Origin: Candidatus Formimonas warabiya
Lineage (GTDB): Bacteria > Bacillota > Dehalobacteriia > Dehalobacteriales > Dehalobacteriaceae
DNA length: 64,000 nucleotides
Direction: 5' to 3'
Assembly: GCF_002777255.1 (NCBI RefSeq)
Contig: NZ_CP017634.1
Span: 2,368,903-2,432,902 of the forward strand
A program made the translations under genes and the position numbers. A model generated the notes under the pieces. The model saw nothing but the letters and a program-made list of their open reading frames with translations, was not told the DNA's origin and ran no database searches. Position 1 is the first letter of the stretch; each line of letters starts with the position of its first letter. This document shows, piece after piece, positions 62,749 through 64,000 of this stretch.

Positions 62749-63722
62749 ACCAGACCCGGTATCATTATGAAAGTGCATTCGCTCCTTATATTGAGGGACT
62801 TATCAAACAGAAAAAAGCTGACGGCTTTATCTACGATTATGAAGCTTACATCCTGAAAATTTTTGACCGCTTCTGCCTGGACAATGGATATGCTAATCCG
62901 CTGATAACCCGTGATATTGCCATGAAATGGGCACTTCAGAGGGAAAGTGAAGGAATCAATTACCGTAATCAGCGGGTATCATTTCTGCGGCAGCTTTCCT
63001 TATACATGAATTCAATGGGGATAAACAGTTACATTCCACGCTTCACACCATCGGCAGCTGTTACCATTCCACATATTTTAAACCGGGAAGAATTACAGGC
63101 ATTATTTGAGGCAGTTGACACTTATCTCCCGGAGAATCCCAGGTGGCAGCGCCTTTCCATGGAATATCAGTTACTGTTCCGGCTGTATTACTGTTGTGGG
63201 ATGAGGCTTGCCGAAGGGTGCAACCTTGAAAAAAAGGATGTTGATCTGGAAAACGGTATTCTTACCATAAGGAAGTCAAAGGGCAGAAAAGACCGTCTGG
63301 TGTATATGAAAGATGACCTTACAGTTTTATGCCGGAAATACCTGCAGAAGATAACCAGCCTGTTGCCGGATACCATCTGGTTTTTCCCGGGGCGTACTCC
63401 GGAAAGGCAGATCCAGAAAACCAGTATTGACAAAAAGTTTAAGCAGTTATGGGGAATGACGCCATATGCAGGAAGATGTGATAAAGAGCCGACTGTCCAA
63501 GCATTACGGCATACTTTTGTGGTAAACCGGATGAATGAATGGATGGCGGAAGGGATTCCACTGGATGTGATGATGCCGTACTTAAGCAGATATCTTGGCC
63601 ATTCCGGGATTGAAGACACCATGTATTATTACCATCAGGTAAGTGATGCATTCCGGGTGGTACGGCAGAAAGATCTGGTTTCAGACAGGGTCATACCGGA
63701 GGTGGTTCCTTATGAAGGATAG
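62745..63722 (+). CDS. Tyrosine recombinase/integrase (second of the trio)
   Basis: 325 residues: N-terminal core-binding domain (about 5-105), catalytic domain with YCCGMRLAEGCNLEKKDVDL (Arg), ALRHTFVVNRM (H-x-x-R), YLGHSGIEDTMYYYH (His and Tyr). ATG 62745 overlaps the first gene's stop and follows AAAGGGGG; upstream in-frame codons belong to the first gene. Overlaps the third gene by 11 bases. Confidence 0.92.
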   Translation: MNQTRYHYESAFAPYIEGLIKQKKADGFIYDYEAYILKIFDRFCLDNGYANPLITRDIAMKWALQRESEGINYRNQRVSFLRQLSLYMNSMGINSYIPRFTPSAAVTIPHILNREELQALFEAVDTYLPENPRWQRLSMEYQLLFRLYYCCGMRLAEGCNLEKKDVDLENGILTIRKSKGRKDRLVYMKDDLTVLCRKYLQKITSLLPDTIWFFPGRTPERQIQKTSIDKKFKQLWGMTPYAGRCDKEPTVQALRHTFVVNRMNEWMAEGIPLDVMMPYLSRYLGHSGIEDTMYYYHQVSDAFRVVRQKDLVSDRVIPEVVPYEG

Positions 63723-64000
63723 AATCATTCCCGGAGGCACCCTGTTCTTTTCCATGACATTAGAGTTTCTTGAGACATATATGCCAAGACAGCTTGGAAG
63801 GAGTCCTGAAACCATTAAGTCGTATCGAGATTCCCTCACAATTTTCAGGCGTTACCTGTATAAAGAGAAGAAAATATCCATGGGGAAATTCCATTTCGAA
63901 GACTGTACCCCAAAGCTGATACAGAATTTCATCATCTTCCTTAAAGAATCCGGCAACAGCCCAGGCACATGTAACCAGCGTCTGACTGCACTTAGGAATT
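63712..64000 (+). CDS. Tyrosine recombinase/integrase (third of the trio), cut by window end
   Basis: Ninety-six codons visible, beginning MKDRIIPGGTLFFSMTLEFL. This is the SAM-like core-binding domain (SPETIKSYRDSLTIFRRYL, then LIQNFIIFLKES). The catalytic domain lies beyond the window. Start ATG 63712 has GGAGGTGG 6 bases upstream and overlaps the second gene. Confidence 0.85.
   Translation, partial: MKDRIIPGGTLFFSMTLEFLETYMPRQLGRSPETIKSYRDSLTIFRRYLYKEKKISMGKFHFEDCTPKLIQNFIIFLKESGNSPGTCNQRLTALRN

Larger units (their letters stand above)
60850..64000 (+). mobile_element. Recombinase-trio (RIT-like or Tn554-like) element, right part outside window
   Basis: Three overlapping same-strand tyrosine recombinases are the hallmark of RIT elements, and large/small sets also occur in Tn554-like transposons. 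Left end not identified; it may lie between the IS66 remnant and 60850. Cargo, if any, is outside the window. Confidence 0.6.

Overview
The window looks like chromosome of an anaerobic, endospore-forming Clostridia member (Peptococcaceae or a related family). This is inferred, not searched. Supporting signs are strong GGAGG-type ribosome sites, frequent GTG/TTG starts, a c-di-AMP module (cdaA-cdaR-glmM), the DUF881/sbp pair, CotF-like spore-coat genes, a non-pyrrolysine MttB homologue and Firmicutes-type cis-regulatory RNAs.

1-13.9 kb (mostly minus strand): enolase behind a fluoride riboswitch; a 59-residue Cys protein missed by longer ORF cut-offs; an FMN reductase; a frameshifted membrane protein; an SDR enzyme; an XRE-cupin regulator; the stump of a molybdopterin oxidoreductase; motA behind a c-di-GMP-I riboswitch; a STAS protein paired with a metallo-beta-lactamase/ATPase-like fusion; glmS behind a glmS ribozyme that is followed by an intrinsic terminator; a YgjP-like metalloprotease; and a FliK-like/FlhB-C-like pair.

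14-32.8 kb: a 125-bp palindromic repeat, then glmM, a FAD dehydrogenase, cdaR and cdaA (c-di-AMP and cell-wall precursor control). Divergent from these are DUF881-sbp-DUF881. A leucine-type T-box and a strong promoter then drive ilvE-ilvD-ilvN-ilvB-leuA-leuC-leuD-leuB-cimA, a nearly complete branched-chain amino-acid operon that lacks ilvC.

32.8-49.8 kb: a DMT exporter, three small genes of which two are CotF-like, a homocysteine methyltransferase-like gene, and a long minus-strand cluster: amidohydrolase, peptide ABC transporter (binding protein, two permeases, two ATPases), a C25/caspase-fold peptidase lacking a signal peptide, an MttB-family methyltransferase and an M14 carboxypeptidase. 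It reads as an uptake-and-dismantling pathway for peptides or another methylated substrate; the substrate is unknown.

50-64 kb (accessory island): a 14-repeat RCC1 double-propeller protein, then a decayed RHS polymorphic-toxin locus. The RHS core carries a one-base frameshift before a LysM domain and an ADP-ribosyl-like toxin tip, with two candidate immunity genes and further RHS remnants. The RHS gene is interrupted by an IS110/IS1111-type element whose right non-coding arm is itself split by a group II intron encoding an RT-maturase-HNH protein. Several families of palindromic repeats are scattered through the RHS remnants. The window ends with an IS66 remnant and three overlapping tyrosine recombinase genes (a recombinase trio), the last cut by the window edge.

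No tRNA, rRNA or CRISPR array was recognised.
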